The position numbers and the translations under genes are program-made. 5,513 bases of DNA from Pseudomonadota bacterium (GTDB lineage Bacteria > Desulfobacterota > Desulfobulbia > Desulfobulbales > SURF-16): contig JAUVQZ010000196.1 in assembly GCA_030597865.1 (NCBI GenBank), positions 1 through 5,513 of the forward strand, in the 5' to 3' direction. Numbering within the stretch: position 1 is the stretch's first letter; every line of letters starts with the position of its first letter. Below the pieces are notes generated by a model, which was given only the letters and a program-made list of their open reading frames with translations, made no database searches and was not told the origin of the DNA. Shown here one piece after another: positions 5,246 through 5,513 of this stretch.

Positions 5246-5513
5246 ATGTGTGAATTTTGTACAAGGCATGGCGATGGCAAGGTCTGGTTTAAGAATGCCG
5301 CCAATTACGGCAAGGACCTGATGGCCGATCTTGAGCGACGCGATTATATCAAGGATTTTTTCACCTCCACCATTGGGGAGGGCATTGTCACCCTGGGCCG
5401 CCTGGAGAGCCTCTATCAGAAGAAGAAACAGCTGCCGCCCCGCTTGGTCAAGGCCATGGTGGACAAGGCCAAAGAGGAGCATTTCGGCCAGGTGGTAACC
5501 ATTGAGGATATCC
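5246..5513 (+). CDS. N-terminal part of a Cys-motif protein, possibly an iron-sulfur (ferredoxin-like) protein; runs off the window
   Basis: The first 89 codons are visible and the frame is open to the right edge. The protein begins Met-Cys-Glu-Phe-Cys (C2, C5) with His at residue 8, a possible metal ligand set at the very N-terminus. After it comes a helical, charged stretch with GKVWFKNAANYGKDLMADLE (11-30), an R-R-D-Y-I-K segment and a Tyr-Gln-Lys-Lys-Lys-Gln-Leu-Pro-Pro-Arg motif near 57-66. From memory of the family this N-terminus resembles proteins annotated as 4Fe-4S ferredoxins of about 350-400 aa in sulfate-reducing Desulfobacterota, in which further Cys clusters follow. Those clusters would lie outside this window, so the Fe-S role is an inference. 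There is no signal peptide, so it should be cytoplasmic. The ribosome binding site and start are clear. The minus-strand frame over 5482-5222 is a shadow. Confidence 0.72.
   Translation, partial: MCEFCTRHGDGKVWFKNAANYGKDLMADLERRDYIKDFFTSTIGEGIVTLGRLESLYQKKKQLPPRLVKAMVDKAKEEHFGQVVTIEDI

Overview
The window looks like a chromosomal segment of an anaerobic, c-type-cytochrome-making bacterium of the Desulfobacterota (the former Deltaproteobacteria, perhaps a Desulfobulbales relative). This assignment is inferred from three things: moderately GC-rich coding sequence, a membrane histidine kinase with a covalent-heme motif in its extracytoplasmic sensor, and a downstream Cys-rich protein start of a kind I associate with that group. 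No rRNA or other taxonomic marker is present.

Layout. (1) Bases 1-127 are the right end of an insertion sequence: an AT-rich C-terminal transposase fragment of IS1595/ISXO2 type on the + strand, ending in a terminal inverted repeat that overlaps the stop codon. (2) Bases 173-2453 hold four genes on the minus strand. In transcription order they are a 53-aa two-helix membrane peptide (2453-2292), a 63-aa acidic protein (2254-2063), a two-CBS-domain protein (2009-1620) and a membrane-anchored phospholipase D-like protein (1588-173). Gaps are 31-53 bases and three of the four have recognisable ribosome binding sites, so they are probably one operon. (3) Bases 2454-2718 are a divergent promoter region with a perfect 8-bp hairpin and candidate promoter elements on both strands. 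(4) Bases 2719-5022 encode a 767-aa hybrid histidine kinase: TM, periplasmic Tll0287-like (DUF3365) domain with CxxCH, TM, PAS, HisKA, HATPase, receiver. (5) Bases 5023-5245 are intergenic, with several short inverted repeats including a terminator-like hairpin. (6) From 5246 a + strand gene starting Met-Cys-x-x-Cys runs off the right edge.

How the parts may work together. The kinase probably senses redox state or a small ligand through a periplasmic haem c and passes phosphate to its own receiver. No DNA-binding output or separate response regulator is visible, so its target lies elsewhere. The leftward cluster pairs a nucleotide-sensing type domain (CBS) with a membrane PLD-type phospholipid enzyme and two small proteins. 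A link to membrane lipid metabolism is plausible but inferred. I see no defence system, CRISPR array, rRNA or tRNA gene. The most distinctive items are the haem-binding hybrid kinase, the compact CBS/PLD cluster with its small membrane peptide, and the IS end 45 bases behind the PLD gene.
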